Below are positions 14,074 through 22,789 of a stretch of DNA of 32,647 nt, piece by piece. The notes beneath the pieces are model-generated. The model ran no database searches, had not been told where the DNA came from, and was given only the letters and a program-made list of their open reading frames with translations. Source of the DNA: a virus; the IMG/VR virus record IMGVR_UViG_3300031857_000807, positions 1 through 32,647 of that record. One strand, 5' to 3'. Both the position numbers and the translations under genes were made by a program. Numbering within the stretch: position 1 is the stretch's first letter; each line of letters opens with the position of its first letter.

Positions 14074-16073
14074 TATGCAAATACCTCGAAGCCATTTTTC
14101 TGCTCATCTCTGATTAGACGAGCGATCTCCCTACCGTTGGCCTGGACGATAATAGGGATATTACGGATCTCTGCTATAATAGCTCCCATATCGGAGCCAT
14201 TACCGCCACTTCTGCTACCTGTAGCTAGTCCGTATAATTCAGTCTGCTGGTTTTTATTAAGTATCATTTCTCCAGAGTTAACTAAAACAGGTACTCTGTC
14301 CCCTGAGGTAGAATAGCCAGATACGATACCCCCAGTAGCGAATTTAGCGCCTGCAATTTTAGCTACGTTAGCTAGACCTAAGGCTACGATAGAAGCCGCT
14401 ACTGCTGGTCCTAGGAAGGCTGGTCTAGTATCTGCTAAAGCGTTAGTAGCAGCGGTATAAGTTGATACTGTAGCAGTAGCGATAGATAGAGCTTTCTGAG
14501 CGGTAGATCCTTCCTTACTTAAAGCTAGCCCTGCGTTTAGAAAGTTGCTTGTAATAGCTAGGCGAGTATCTGCCTCCTGGCGTTGCATCTTAGATAATTC
14601 TTTCTCCTGGTCTATTTTATTCTTATTATAGACCTTCTGTTTATCTAGATCTGCTTTCTGGTTAACCGATTCTATAGTAGCGTTACGAAGTCCTGAGTCT
14701 GTAATTAGCTGTGCCTTAGCTAGCTCTGCTTGCTTTACTGCTTCTATCTTAGACTGCTCATAGGCTAAAAGACTTTCATACTCTAAAGCTCTCTGCTCCT
14801 GGGTTAAAGTATCGTCTGCTAGCCTTAACTGGCTCATATATACGTTAAAATCTTGCTGCTGCTGTATAAGCTGCTGGTTAATCGCTTCTTTATCAGATAC
14901 TAGCTTAGCTGCTGCTGTCTTTTCTGCTTCTGTTTGTACTGGAGTACCAGTAGTACCCCCAGGAGTAGCTGCGTTAACTGGAGCTTTATTAATCTGATCG
15001 AATAATTTAGCCTGCTGCGCCTGTAATGATATTAACTCTTTCTTAGCAGACTCAGCATTAAAGAATAAATTATCAAAGAAGCCTAGCTTACCTTCTGCAT
15101 CTGCCTGTAGTTGATTTTGATAAGCCTCGATCCTGGTAGTTAGCTGAGAATATTTAGTAGAAAGAGTATCTACTGCTGCTGCCTGCTGCTCCTGGTTTAA
15201 TCCAGTGCCTAAGATAACTGCATTAGTGTCTTGGATAACCCCAGTAAGAGTAGAAAATACAGAGTTGACTGCGCTTAATGATCCAATGGTTAAAGAATTT
15301 TGAGTAATTAAATTACCTAGCTCTTCTTGAAAGTCGCTAATAATATTTTTACTCTCAGCTACCTTACCATTATAGGAGTTAAGCTCGTTAGCTGCTGCTC
15401 CTGCGAATTTTGCATTGACCACGTCTAAGGCTGCCCCAGCTTTTAACTGCTCTGCTGTAAGTCCTCTTAGCGCTGGTATCTGCTCGTTAAGCTTACCTGC
15501 AGTACCGTCTAGAGTCTTGGCTAGCTTACTAACATTTTCTTCTAGAGATCCTCCGAAGGTAGATGTTAAGTTAGCTGCTGCTAGTACTAAATTTTTAGCC
15601 TGCTCGTTAGTTACTCCGAAAGACTTAGCGATAGCTAGCTGCCCTACTACTACCTCATCTGCATAGACTGAAGTTTTTTGTAGCTCAGAAGCGAAAGCTG
15701 AGAAGTCATCTACTGCCTGCTTAGAGAATGATCCAGAAGCTTTAAGCGCCTGAGATAATCTATTAAGAGCTGCCTCCTGCTCTGCAGAAGCTGTAATAGA
15801 TCCAGATACGAAGCTAGTAATAGCATTAAAAGCGAAGCTAATACCTTTCTCTACCAGGCTTCCTACTGCTACCCCTTTAGCTACGTCTGTAAAAGCTTTA
15901 TTAAAAGCGTTGCTAATAGTATTACCAGTCTTGGCCGCTTCTGTCCTGATAGGTGCGAAACTTGATACTACGTTAGCACTAAATTTAACTGCTGCCTTAT
16001 CTGCGCTATTTAAAGCCTTGATAAGATCCTCAGTACCTGCGCTAATTTCTATTTTTATTTGATTGTCGGCCAT
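14073..16073 (-). CDS. Tail tape measure protein
   Basis: A 666-residue helical protein that sets tail length; at about 1.5 angstroms per residue it predicts a tail near 100 nm. Residues 50-80 hold a hydrophobic stretch, and long coiled coils follow. LTAEQLKAGAALDVVNAKF near residue 210 and a C-terminal FATGGIVSGYSTSGDRVPVLVNSGEMILNKNQQ are typical of tape measures. It overlaps the chaperone T end by 32 bases, the usual arrangement for this protein, which the G-T chaperones coat before assembly. Confidence 0.9.
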   Translation of the reverse strand: MADNQIKIEISAGTEDLIKALNSADKAAVKFSANVVSSFAPIRTEAAKTGNTISNAFNKAFTDVAKGVAVGSLVEKGISFAFNAITSFVSGSITASAEQEAALNRLSQALKASGSFSKQAVDDFSAFASELQKTSVYADEVVVGQLAIAKSFGVTNEQAKNLVLAAANLTSTFGGSLEENVSKLAKTLDGTAGKLNEQIPALRGLTAEQLKAGAALDVVNAKFAGAAANELNSYNGKVAESKNIISDFQEELGNLITQNSLTIGSLSAVNSVFSTLTGVIQDTNAVILGTGLNQEQQAAAVDTLSTKYSQLTTRIEAYQNQLQADAEGKLGFFDNLFFNAESAKKELISLQAQQAKLFDQINKAPVNAATPGGTTGTPVQTEAEKTAAAKLVSDKEAINQQLIQQQQDFNVYMSQLRLADDTLTQEQRALEYESLLAYEQSKIEAVKQAELAKAQLITDSGLRNATIESVNQKADLDKQKVYNKNKIDQEKELSKMQRQEADTRLAITSNFLNAGLALSKEGSTAQKALSIATATVSTYTAATNALADTRPAFLGPAVAASIVALGLANVAKIAGAKFATGGIVSGYSTSGDRVPVLVNSGEMILNKNQQTELYGLATGSRSGGNGSDMGAIIAEIRNIPIIVQANGREIARLIRDEQKNGFEVFA

Positions 16074-16509
16074 GCTTCTTTACCTCTGCTGTCTGCTTTT
16101 TAAGACGATCTATCTCATCTTCTAACCGTAAAGAGTTAAGTAGATTAAGAAGCTCTATAAGCTTCGCTGGCTGCTCTAGTAGCCCTCCGCTATATGGTAA
16201 CAGCCCATTTTCTAAATGCCTAGCATGGTTAGCCATTTCTGCTATATACGGAGAGTAATAGTTAGCAGGACATTTATAAAATACTATCTTATCTTTGTAC
16301 TTAGCCACTGGGTTAGCAATAGGTCCAGAGCATCCCTTCATAGTAAAGCGCTTAGCCTCTGGGTATCTAGGCTTACATAGATAGCAGCTAAAGTTAACAT
16401 TATTTAAAGCGTAATGAGTAGCTACTATCTCTACAGTATCTGCCCAGGTTAGCGTAGAGATCCAAGTTATCTCGCTTAATAGATAATCTAGTAAACTACT
16501 CGGATCTAC
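16042..16509 (-). CDS. Tail assembly chaperone T segment, made as G-T by -1 frameshift
   Basis: This 155-residue extension has no need for its own start: the frame is open from the slippery site to its stop at 16042. It would be joined to the 131-residue G protein to give about 286 residues. It contains CYLC (near the junction), KGC and YKCP, possibly a zinc site, and a basic tail. In lambda the G-T protein recruits the tape measure to the tail tube, and here the extension ends inside the tape measure gene start. An internal ATG at 16341 could start a shorter product, but it lies mid-domain. Confidence 0.8.
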   Translation of the reverse strand, partial: VDPSSLLDYLLSEITWISTLTWADTVEIVATHYALNNVNFSCYLCKPRYPEAKRFTMKGCSGPIANPVAKYKDKIVFYKCPANYYSPYIAEMANHARHLENGLLPYSGGLLEQPAKLIELLNLLNSLRLEDEIDRLKKQTAEVKKHGRQSNKNRN

Positions 16510-16901
16510 TTTCCCAGGTCTAGCGCTTTCCCATTAACCATAATTTCTACTCCCTCATACTGTCTAGGAGTACCAGAAGTAGAGATATAGCTAATAGGTG
16601 CCAGAAAAGGAGTCTTAACCAGGACATTAATAGCCGTGCTTACGTCATCGTCTGAAAGCTCGCCATTAACTGCCTTTACTTGGATCGGGTTATTATCGTA
16701 ATCAGTAAGCCCTCTAAGCTCTTTAACTGCGTACTTAATCATTAGAGAAGTCTGCTTAGTAACGTCTACGATGCTATTACCTGCTTCATTCCTGGTAGTA
16801 TTAGCGATCTCGATAGATCGATCATACCTTAGAGGGGAGAAGTCTACTTCTAGCTCTTCGTGTTTTAACGTAATAATGTCATTAGTCCTAAGTACTTTCA
16901 T
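16506..16901 (-). CDS. Tail assembly chaperone G
   Basis: A 131-residue protein between the tail tube and tape measure genes, in the place of lambda gpG. It ends AAG TAG immediately after a GGGAAAG heptamer, so most ribosomes would make G and a few would make G-T. Such chaperones coat the tape measure and are absent from the mature virion. CAGGAG lies upstream of the ATG. Sequence alone shows no diagnostic motif; order, size and the frameshift give the assignment. Confidence 0.85.
   Translation of the reverse strand: MKVLRTNDIITLKHEELEVDFSPLRYDRSIEIANTTRNEAGNSIVDVTKQTSLMIKYAVKELRGLTDYDNNPIQVKAVNGELSDDDVSTAINVLVKTPFLAPISYISTSGTPRQYEGVEIMVNGKALDLGK
16509..16515 (-). other. Programmed -1 frameshift site GGGAAAG
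   Basis: The heptamer, in frame as G GGA AAG and directly followed by the G stop TAG, is identical to the lambda G-T slippery sequence. Slipping back one base gives GTA GAT CCG and an uninterrupted frame into the T segment. Confidence 0.88.
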
Positions 16902-16950
16902 AGCGTGTTATCTCCTGTTAATTCATAGGTAGATCGTACTAACTCGAGTA

Positions 16951-16980
16951 CAAAAAAGAAAGCCCAGCTTATGCCAGGCT
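16951..16980 (-). terminator. Terminator after the tail tube gene
   Basis: On the minus strand AGCCTGGC and GCTGGGCT form an eight-pair stem (two wobble pairs) with an ATAA loop, followed by TTCTTTTTT. It lies just downstream of the tail tube gene and before chaperone G. Confidence 0.75.
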
Positions 16981-17023
16981 CCCCACTTAGTACGTAACAC
17001 ACTATAAACGCACTAGGTAATAA

Positions 17024-18199
17024 TTAGATAAAGCTCATAAACATAGTATCGTTACCAGCGCTAACGTAAGCTTGGAACTCTAGATCATCCGTTAGTACTC
17101 CGTCTTGATCTCCGTTAACGATAGCTGTAAGAGATACCTGGGGAAGCCAGATAGCTGAAGAGTTTTTAATCTCGCCTGCTCCTGCTCCTGGATTAGAGAT
17201 ATGGATAAAAAGTGATACTGGAGTACCATCGTTATACTTAGTAAAGCGATCTACTGCGTCTGTCTTCATATAAGGATTAATCTTACCAGATACTAAAAAG
17301 TTAGTATTTCTGCTACCGATTTTACCCTGAGCAGCGCATGGGCTTAGCACGTCTACCAGGGTATTACCCATAGTAAGGCTAAACTCTACGTAGTCTACTT
17401 CTACTCCGTCGATATAAGCGCAGGCTTCTAAAGCTACAGGAGGCTGAGGCTCAGCAGAAAAGTCTGGCACTAGACCAGATACAGAGTCTACTTTATTAAG
17501 GCTTAAACCTTTAAGAGAGAAGTTGATCTGAGGGATCTGTCCAGTAGTCCAGTTAGAGATCTCTGCAGACTCTACTTGAGATCCTGCGAATTGCTCGGAG
17601 ATCTCGCCTCCCATCTCAGCAGTTACCGATAGAGAGCTAGAGTTATCTTCAAAATAATAAGTAGTAAGAGGAGCAATCTCTACCCCTGATACTGGAGCAG
17701 AAGGAGCTGGTACAGCTAGAGTAACTTCTACGTTACCTAGTACGTTAGATACAGAAGCTACTGGTCTAATACAGTGAGCTCCTGGGATCTTGATATGGAT
17801 AGAATCCCCTTTCTCGATCTTGTTAATATCTACATCTGCTAACTTTAATACTGTAGTAGTAGATCCTGAGAGTAGCTCGATAACAGTAGCTACCTGTCTT
17901 TTACCACCTAATAGGGACTTATAAAGAAGATCCGCTCTAGGAGCTGCACCTTCTATAGCTGCTGCCTTATACTCAGTAGGTAAAGCACCTGAAGCGCTAG
18001 GTAGACCAGCTCTAGGAGCTACAGACTCTACAGTAGCTTTTAATACTTTTCTTTCGATCTTTTCTTTAGTGAACTCGAAGCCTGCGAAATCATCTAGTAC
18101 TTCTACTGCCTCCGCTGCTGAAGTAGGAGCTACATAAGTGCCCTCTGTTACTTCTTCTTTTACGAAGATCGAGCTTTTACCCTTGATTACGAAGTTCAT
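17024..18199 (-). CDS. Major tail (tube) protein
   Basis: A 391-residue protein with an N-terminal FVKEEVTEGTYVAPTSAAEAVEVLDDF segment and strand-rich body, the usual look of siphovirus tail tube proteins (a ring-forming beta fold). It lies between the tail terminator and chaperone genes, has a strong AAGGAG start, and is followed by its own terminator, as expected for an abundant protein. It is longer than the lambda tube protein, so extra surface domains are likely. There is no sheath gene beside it. Confidence 0.8.
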   Translation of the reverse strand: MNFVIKGKSSIFVKEEVTEGTYVAPTSAAEAVEVLDDFAGFEFTKEKIERKVLKATVESVAPRAGLPSASGALPTEYKAAAIEGAAPRADLLYKSLLGGKRQVATVIELLSGSTTTVLKLADVDINKIEKGDSIHIKIPGAHCIRPVASVSNVLGNVEVTLAVPAPSAPVSGVEIAPLTTYYFEDNSSSLSVTAEMGGEISEQFAGSQVESAEISNWTTGQIPQINFSLKGLSLNKVDSVSGLVPDFSAEPQPPVALEACAYIDGVEVDYVEFSLTMGNTLVDVLSPCAAQGKIGSRNTNFLVSGKINPYMKTDAVDRFTKYNDGTPVSLFIHISNPGAGAGEIKNSSAIWLPQVSLTAIVNGDQDGVLTDDLEFQAYVSAGNDTMFMSFI

Positions 18200-18210
18200 G
18201 TATTATCTCC

Positions 18211-18660
18211 TTAAAAATTACTTACTCTGTACTTAACCGATAGCGTGAGAGTTATCGTTATTAGATTGTTATCATTATCTATATTAGGAGCTGATAAGTC
18301 TACTGGAGCTATAACTAGAAGGCTCGCAGAGGTTAAGGCTCCAGGTCTACGGTAGAACTCTTTATAAAGAGTCTCTATATCTGTAGAGATTAGGGATATC
18401 TTAGCCCTTAGGTCCGAATCCCCTGTGGCTTTCTTAGGCTCATATCTCTGAGTTAGATCTATCTCTACTGCATGATCGAAGGTAGCTGCATGGTTAGTGC
18501 CTGCAATAGTGCTAGCAGATCCTAGACGTACCCCATAATTTTTAGAAGCTAATCGATCGTTAAGATCTAGCTCGTAAACGAAGGGCATAGCCTTATAGTC
18601 TGGTAATAAGACTGATACCTTATCTTCTACTAACTCCAGGATCTCGCTAATAGCGCTCAT
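18211..18660 (-). CDS. Tail terminator / head-tail joining protein
   Basis: A 149-residue protein of mixed helix and strand, ending in a strand-rich DNNLITITLTLSVKYRVSNF. Its place between the connector and the tail tube gene is that of the tail terminator, which caps the tube and joins it to the head. It overlaps the upstream connector gene by four bases. The family is inferred from order and size. Confidence 0.55.
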   Translation of the reverse strand: MSAISEILELVEDKVSVLLPDYKAMPFVYELDLNDRLASKNYGVRLGSASTIAGTNHAATFDHAVEIDLTQRYEPKKATGDSDLRAKISLISTDIETLYKEFYRRPGALTSASLLVIAPVDLSAPNIDNDNNLITITLTLSVKYRVSNF

Positions 18661-19454
18661 AATCTGCCTACGATAATAGGTTGATCTGCTGCTTCTTCGT
18701 AGTCCTCGATAATGCCGTTATCGTTTTGGTCTATAGTGATAAGAGGAGTTAAGGATCCTGCTGCTTCTGCTTCATACTTAGCGGCTAGATTTTCCCACTT
18801 ATCGTTAGGAGCATCCGAAAGCCATGCGAAGATCTTAGATAGAGCGAAGTACTTAGCAGCATCTCTAACTTCTTCCTTATCCAGGAGATCGAAAGCGTCT
18901 AGCTGCTTTCTAACCGAAGGAGCGGATAGCTTACCGTTAATAACTAGTCCAGTACGTCTTAGGTCTATAATAATATCTTTAGCTGCTTCTTCGTGAAAGC
19001 GTACGAAAGACTGCTGCCCTTCTGGTAGGTGGTTCATAATCGAAGGATAAGCAGCTATTAGATCGTAGTCATCTGAGAATAGGGTAGAGATACCTCTAAA
19101 GACAATGTTAGCTGGATCATTAGTAGTTAGCTTATACCAGTATAAAGTCTCTCCAAATAGTAAGTTAGGCACCTGTCCTACCTGTCTATTTTTCCAGCTA
19201 ATGAAGCCTGGGGTGGTTAGACCGAAGGAAAGATCTTTAAAGCCATATACGCTTTCAAAGATAGATCCAGAGTAGTACTTAACATCTAATACTAGATCTT
19301 CTGTATTCTTAATTACATTAAGGAATAGAGTAGAGATAGGCTTATAATACCCTACGTATAGATCATAATCATTTAGGTCTAAAGTATTAGACATATACTC
19401 ATAGCGAGATTGTTCTCTAGATAAGTCTAATTCATTGTGAAATATTTTAAGCAT
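18657..19454 (-). CDS. Head-tail connector protein with an EF-hand-like loop
   Basis: A 265-residue protein upstream of the tail terminator gene, in a neck/connector position. Near the C-terminus, DQNDNGIIEDYEE (residues 242-254) matches an EF-hand calcium loop: D242, N244, N246, G247, I249 and E253 at the coordinating positions. The rest is not recognised. Calcium may stabilise the head-tail joint. It could instead be a minor tail protein. It starts just downstream of a tiny lysine-rich gene. Confidence 0.5.
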   Translation of the reverse strand: MLKIFHNELDLSREQSRYEYMSNTLDLNDYDLYVGYYKPISTLFLNVIKNTEDLVLDVKYYSGSIFESVYGFKDLSFGLTTPGFISWKNRQVGQVPNLLFGETLYWYKLTTNDPANIVFRGISTLFSDDYDLIAAYPSIMNHLPEGQQSFVRFHEEAAKDIIIDLRRTGLVINGKLSAPSVRKQLDAFDLLDKEEVRDAAKYFALSKIFAWLSDAPNDKWENLAAKYEAEAAGSLTPLITIDQNDNGIIEDYEEAADQPIIVGRL

Positions 19455-19466
19455 ACTACCTCTAGG

Positions 19467-19604
19467 TTATTTCTTTTTCTTCTTAGCTTTTTTAGTTAAA
19501 ATTAGCGATATGTCTATGGATTGCTTTTTAGATTTCACGGCTTTCAGCCCTTGCTTAATGCCGTAGGCTATAGTTTTTTTGCTGTAACCTTTTTTTAATG
19601 GCAT
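19467..19604 (-). CDS. Tiny basic lysine-rich protein (MPLKKG type), late copy
   Basis: A 45-residue protein, MPLKKGYSKKTIAYGIKQG then lysine-rich to the end (KKAKKKKK). It shares its first six residues and overall design with the early 48-residue protein at 3345-3491, so the two may be diverged copies. It lies between the fibre terminator and the connector gene, where a DNA-binding virion protein is possible. GGGG lies upstream. Confidence 0.6.
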   Translation of the reverse strand: MPLKKGYSKKTIAYGIKQGLKAVKSKKQSIDISLILTKKAKKKKK

Positions 19605-19613
19605 TACTTACCC

Positions 19614-19645
19614 CACAAAAAAGCAGGGGATTTCTCCCCTGCTTT
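19614..19645 (-). terminator. Strong terminator after the fibre gene
   Basis: AAAGCAGGGGA and TCCCCTGCTTT are perfect 11-base arms with a four-base loop (TTTC on the plus strand), followed on the minus strand by TTTTTT. It closes the transcript from the fibre gene. Confidence 0.88.
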
Positions 19646-19708
19646 GTTAAACTAAATTTCTAGCTGCAGTTTTACTTCTAAAGATTTTTTTATCATAAGT
19701 TTTTTCCC

Positions 19709-21850
19709 TTAAAATGCTCCTGACCAAAAAATTTTATCCCCTGCTTGAACTTTTTCAACACCATCTGGGTTTGCAAAAGAGCTAATCCAAGTTAAGCGAG
19801 TTACACCACCGATAACAGACACTGTAAAATCTTCTCCTTCATGCGCTGAAAGTCTTCCGTTAGAAACTGATAGAATCATTGAATACTGTCTATCAAGATC
19901 AATAAACCCTAGCTCGGCACCAATTACCTGAGACCCTTTTGCAAAACCTTTCGCCTCAAGGCTATCAATTCTTGAATCTAGACCAGCAACCGCTGCATCA
20001 TTAGAAAGAACATAGCCGGCAAAAGCAGTATCGTTTTCAATGTCGACACTGTTAATAAGAGCAACAATCTCGGCAAATGAGTCTTTGTCAGCCTGTGAAG
20101 AAAGTAGAATGGCATCGATTCTACCTTTTTCAGTATTAACCTGAGTCTGGAGACTAGATGTGGTGCCCTGAAGAGTAGAAACTGAGGATTGCAGCGAACT
20201 GACGTTTGACTCAATAGAGGCAATTGAGGATTGATTTGCTTTAAGTCCCAGAGCTGTATCGATACCTTCAAGAGCAGCGTCTACAGTGTTTGCGCTTCTC
20301 GAATAGTTTGTGGCAGGATCGTTAACAAAAACGCTTCGTGCATCATCGAGAAGGTCGTAGTTAACACCACCGCCCACATCAAGAGTTCTTGCAGTAAGAA
20401 CACCGGAACTATTTCGACTGAACGCAAGAGTCGTATAAGAGACAGAATCAATTTTATAACGAGTAGAACCTGACGCTTGACCAATCTTGTATGCAGATGC
20501 GAGGTCGCCAGAGCCGCCATAAATTCTGAATTGGTTATTTATGATACCAAGATATGAGGTTGAAGTAGAACCAGAGATTGCTCCGTTATCCACGGTTCCA
20601 CGCATCGATCTATCGATATCGTAAATACGACAACCATCCATCTCGCCCAGTGTAAGGCGTGGACCGATTACGTTCCCAAATGTTGAGTTATGGGCTTTCA
20701 GTGTCCATGTACCTGTAGGTGTCTTATTAGCTGTTCCTTTTGTGGTGGTATTCCATGTGGCAAAATCAGCAAGGTAAGCATAAGGAACGATACCAGTATG
20801 CATACGATATGTTGCCGAGGAGGATGCGATGTTACACGACTCAATTTCAATAACACCGGCCGGGAGTGTCGGAGTGGCAGCATTGTGACTTGTGGTTACA
20901 ACGAAGTTGCCGACAGATGCACCACGGAGGTATGCGTAGAACTGGCCAAATGACCCATCCCAGTTAGGAAAGATAACCCCAGACCCTGGGACTGTTGTTT
21001 CCTCGAATGCCATAGAAACTTGGCCAGTAACAACTAGTACGTTTGCTGTCGGGTCTGATTCAAGTCCACCACCGCCTGACTTGCCGACTACCTCAAAGTT
21101 CATAAAAGCAGAGGCACCAGTATAAGGAGCAGGGAAACTGTTTTTAAAATTTTCCAAACTTGCAGCAGGAAAGTCAGCGAGCTTAACTGACATCTTTACG
21201 TCGCCGACAATGGTAGCACCATCACCAGTAATTCTTACTCGTGCACGTTTAAAGCCTAGGACTACATTTTCGGCATATCGGCCAGGAGCCAGGTGAATAA
21301 CGAGTTTTTCAGTAACATAGCGACCGACATTTGCATTGTAGGTAGTATTTGATGGAGCTCCTAAAGACGGAACTTGAGAATAAGCGTAGTTAATTGTTTT
21401 GAAAGGTCTAAGCATTGATCCACGACCAACTTCATCCACACCATTAACATCATCGACGTGAACAGTTTCTTGATCATAAGATTCAAGAGCTGAAATTTTA
21501 TTAGAAAGAACTAAGTCCTTTCCATCAACTTCGGATTTGTTATAATAGTTACTTAGATCGACAGACGGTATAGTAGCTATTTGCGAGTCTGTATAAGCCT
21601 TAGCCTCAGCTAGTTTTGCTGCATCTTTAAGGTCTACGTTAACAATTGTTTCATACAGCGATAGATCAACTGGAGGAATAAGAGCGATCTGGGCATCAGT
21701 ATAGTCATTAGCAGACTCAATAGAAGCTAAATCACCTTGCGCTCTATCTAGCAACTCCTGTGCTAATCCCTGCTCAACCAAATCAATCTGGTCGTCAAAG
21801 TAATCAATAATCTCTGGGGCTAAGAACTTCTTTTTAATTTGCTGCGCCAT
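19709..21850 (-). CDS. Fibre / spike protein, mostly of foreign composition
   Basis: A 713-residue fibre. Residues 1-110 contain two copies of a YTDxQIAxIPxVDLSxY repeat and an NYYNKSEVD segment, a trimeric coiled-coil anchor common in phage fibres. Residues 130-460 (VDEVGRGSMLRPFKTINYAYSQVP onward) look like a right-handed beta-helix. Residues 540-600 are a Ser/Gln-rich coiled coil (SSLQSSVSTLQGT), then a compact C-terminal domain. It probably binds the host surface or cuts a polysaccharide. The first ~100 codons match the core genome, but the rest has few CTAG and more GC, indicating exchange of the distal part. It lies among head and neck genes rather than tail genes. Confidence 0.7.
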   Translation of the reverse strand: MAQQIKKKFLAPEIIDYFDDQIDLVEQGLAQELLDRAQGDLASIESANDYTDAQIALIPPVDLSLYETIVNVDLKDAAKLAEAKAYTDSQIATIPSVDLSNYYNKSEVDGKDLVLSNKISALESYDQETVHVDDVNGVDEVGRGSMLRPFKTINYAYSQVPSLGAPSNTTYNANVGRYVTEKLVIHLAPGRYAENVVLGFKRARVRITGDGATIVGDVKMSVKLADFPAASLENFKNSFPAPYTGASAFMNFEVVGKSGGGGLESDPTANVLVVTGQVSMAFEETTVPGSGVIFPNWDGSFGQFYAYLRGASVGNFVVTTSHNAATPTLPAGVIEIESCNIASSSATYRMHTGIVPYAYLADFATWNTTTKGTANKTPTGTWTLKAHNSTFGNVIGPRLTLGEMDGCRIYDIDRSMRGTVDNGAISGSTSTSYLGIINNQFRIYGGSGDLASAYKIGQASGSTRYKIDSVSYTTLAFSRNSSGVLTARTLDVGGGVNYDLLDDARSVFVNDPATNYSRSANTVDAALEGIDTALGLKANQSSIASIESNVSSLQSSVSTLQGTTSSLQTQVNTEKGRIDAILLSSQADKDSFAEIVALINSVDIENDTAFAGYVLSNDAAVAGLDSRIDSLEAKGFAKGSQVIGAELGFIDLDRQYSMILSVSNGRLSAHEGEDFTVSVIGGVTRLTWISSFANPDGVEKVQAGDKIFWSGAF

Positions 21851-21867
21851 AATACTCTCCTTATGGG

Positions 21868-22248
21868 TTAGTACGTTATAATGATAAGATCATCTTTCTC
21901 TATGAAATTATCAAGCCCCTTACCTTCCCATGACAAGACATTTCCTAAAATAATTTCGAAATCCGTACCGTTAAGCTGTGGTATTCCACCGATAAAATCT
22001 AGAGTAACTTTAGATGAAAATAGAGGGTCTTTTTCTAGATTTAATCTTTTATTGTTAACCATTTCTTGAGTAATCAATACAGTCTCAGTAGATGAAAACA
22101 ATCCTCCCCCTAAGGGAAATCCCCCTAATGTCTCTCCATCTCCTCCATAGTAAATATTTTGATCTGTATCCATAACTATCTCAGCTTTTTCTAATACTAG
22201 ATTAGATCTAGACAAAGTAGTTATTCTTGGTACTTTTAATATAGCCAT
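21868..22248 (-). CDS. Small appendage protein with fibre-type N-terminal domain
   Basis: 126 residues. AEIVMDTDQNIYYGGDGETLGG (about residues 23-44) matches the short strand-turn module that opens many tail-fibre proteins. The second half is strand-rich. Its ATG overlaps the stop of the upstream 56-residue gene (TAATG). It probably forms part of the same appendage as the 713-residue fibre that follows. Confidence 0.6.
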   Translation of the reverse strand: MAILKVPRITTLSRSNLVLEKAEIVMDTDQNIYYGGDGETLGGFPLGGGLFSSTETVLITQEMVNNKRLNLEKDPLFSSKVTLDFIGGIPQLNGTDFEIILGNVLSWEGKGLDNFIEKDDLIIITY

Positions 22249-22418
22249 TAGTCTATTATCCTTGATCCTTGATCGATTACCCCTTCATTCTCCCTCAATC
22301 CTGTATCGATTGCCAAGTCTCCAGAAGCTACATCTATTTTAGCGCTTACCTCTATAATATCACTAACAGTGACTGCCCACACTATTTCTACTTTTATTGG
22401 GTCAAATTTCCAAGCCAT
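22248..22418 (-). CDS. 56-residue appendage-cluster protein
   Basis: Starts MAWKFDPIKVEIVWAVTVSDIIEVSAKIDV and ends GSRIID. It is strand-rich with no membrane segment. Its start overlaps the upstream stop (TAATG), and its stop overlaps the downstream start in the same way, so all three genes are likely translated as a coupled unit. It is not recognised, but the exact coupling on both sides supports it being real. Confidence 0.65.
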   Translation of the reverse strand: MAWKFDPIKVEIVWAVTVSDIIEVSAKIDVASGDLAIDTGLRENEGVIDQGSRIID

Positions 22419-22789
22419 TAAACTCTCGTTTTTTGTACTCTTAAAATAGTATTCTTAGACGCATTCACATAAGTTACTAATACAGTTTGGACAGTTACCC
22501 CATTAGCTTTATACGTGTGGAGCTCTGTAATATTAGTGGGGAACGATACTAAAAAATCGTCCCAATCTGGACTTACGCTTATTTTGCTGGTTACGTTACC
22601 GGCTAAGTTAGCTTCATAATCTAACTGATCCAAATTACCATCTTTTACAATGTTGCACTCATAAGTAACAGGACCATCTACGGCCAATAGATTATAGAAA
22701 TCTGCTCTAATCTCTCCGATGAAAATCTGTAAAGACTTATCTAATACTAAGGCTTTAAATGCTTGATAGTCTCTTTTAAGTTTAATCAT
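22418..22789 (-). CDS. Unknown 123-residue virion-cluster protein
   Basis: A strand-rich soluble protein (VTYECNIVKDGN, VSPDWDDFLVSFPTNITEL) without a recognised motif. It starts immediately at the stop of the 426-residue structural gene (overlapping by one base) and runs into the next gene as TAATG. It is likely a small component of the appendage built by this cluster. Confidence 0.6.
   Translation of the reverse strand: MIKLKRDYQAFKALVLDKSLQIFIGEIRADFYNLLAVDGPVTYECNIVKDGNLDQLDYEANLAGNVTSKISVSPDWDDFLVSFPTNITELHTYKANGVTVQTVLVTYVNASKNTILRVQKTRV

Noticed and set aside
16042-16341. Separate 99-residue gene starting at ATG 16341
   Set aside because: The frame is open upstream to the GGGAAAG slippery site, and chaperone position favours a G-T frameshift product over an independent gene.
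20281-20520. Frames antisense or out of phase inside the fibre gene (also near 19978, 20231, 20690)
   Set aside because: The 713-residue fibre frame is continuous and has repeat and beta-helix features; the others have no start signals and shuffled composition.
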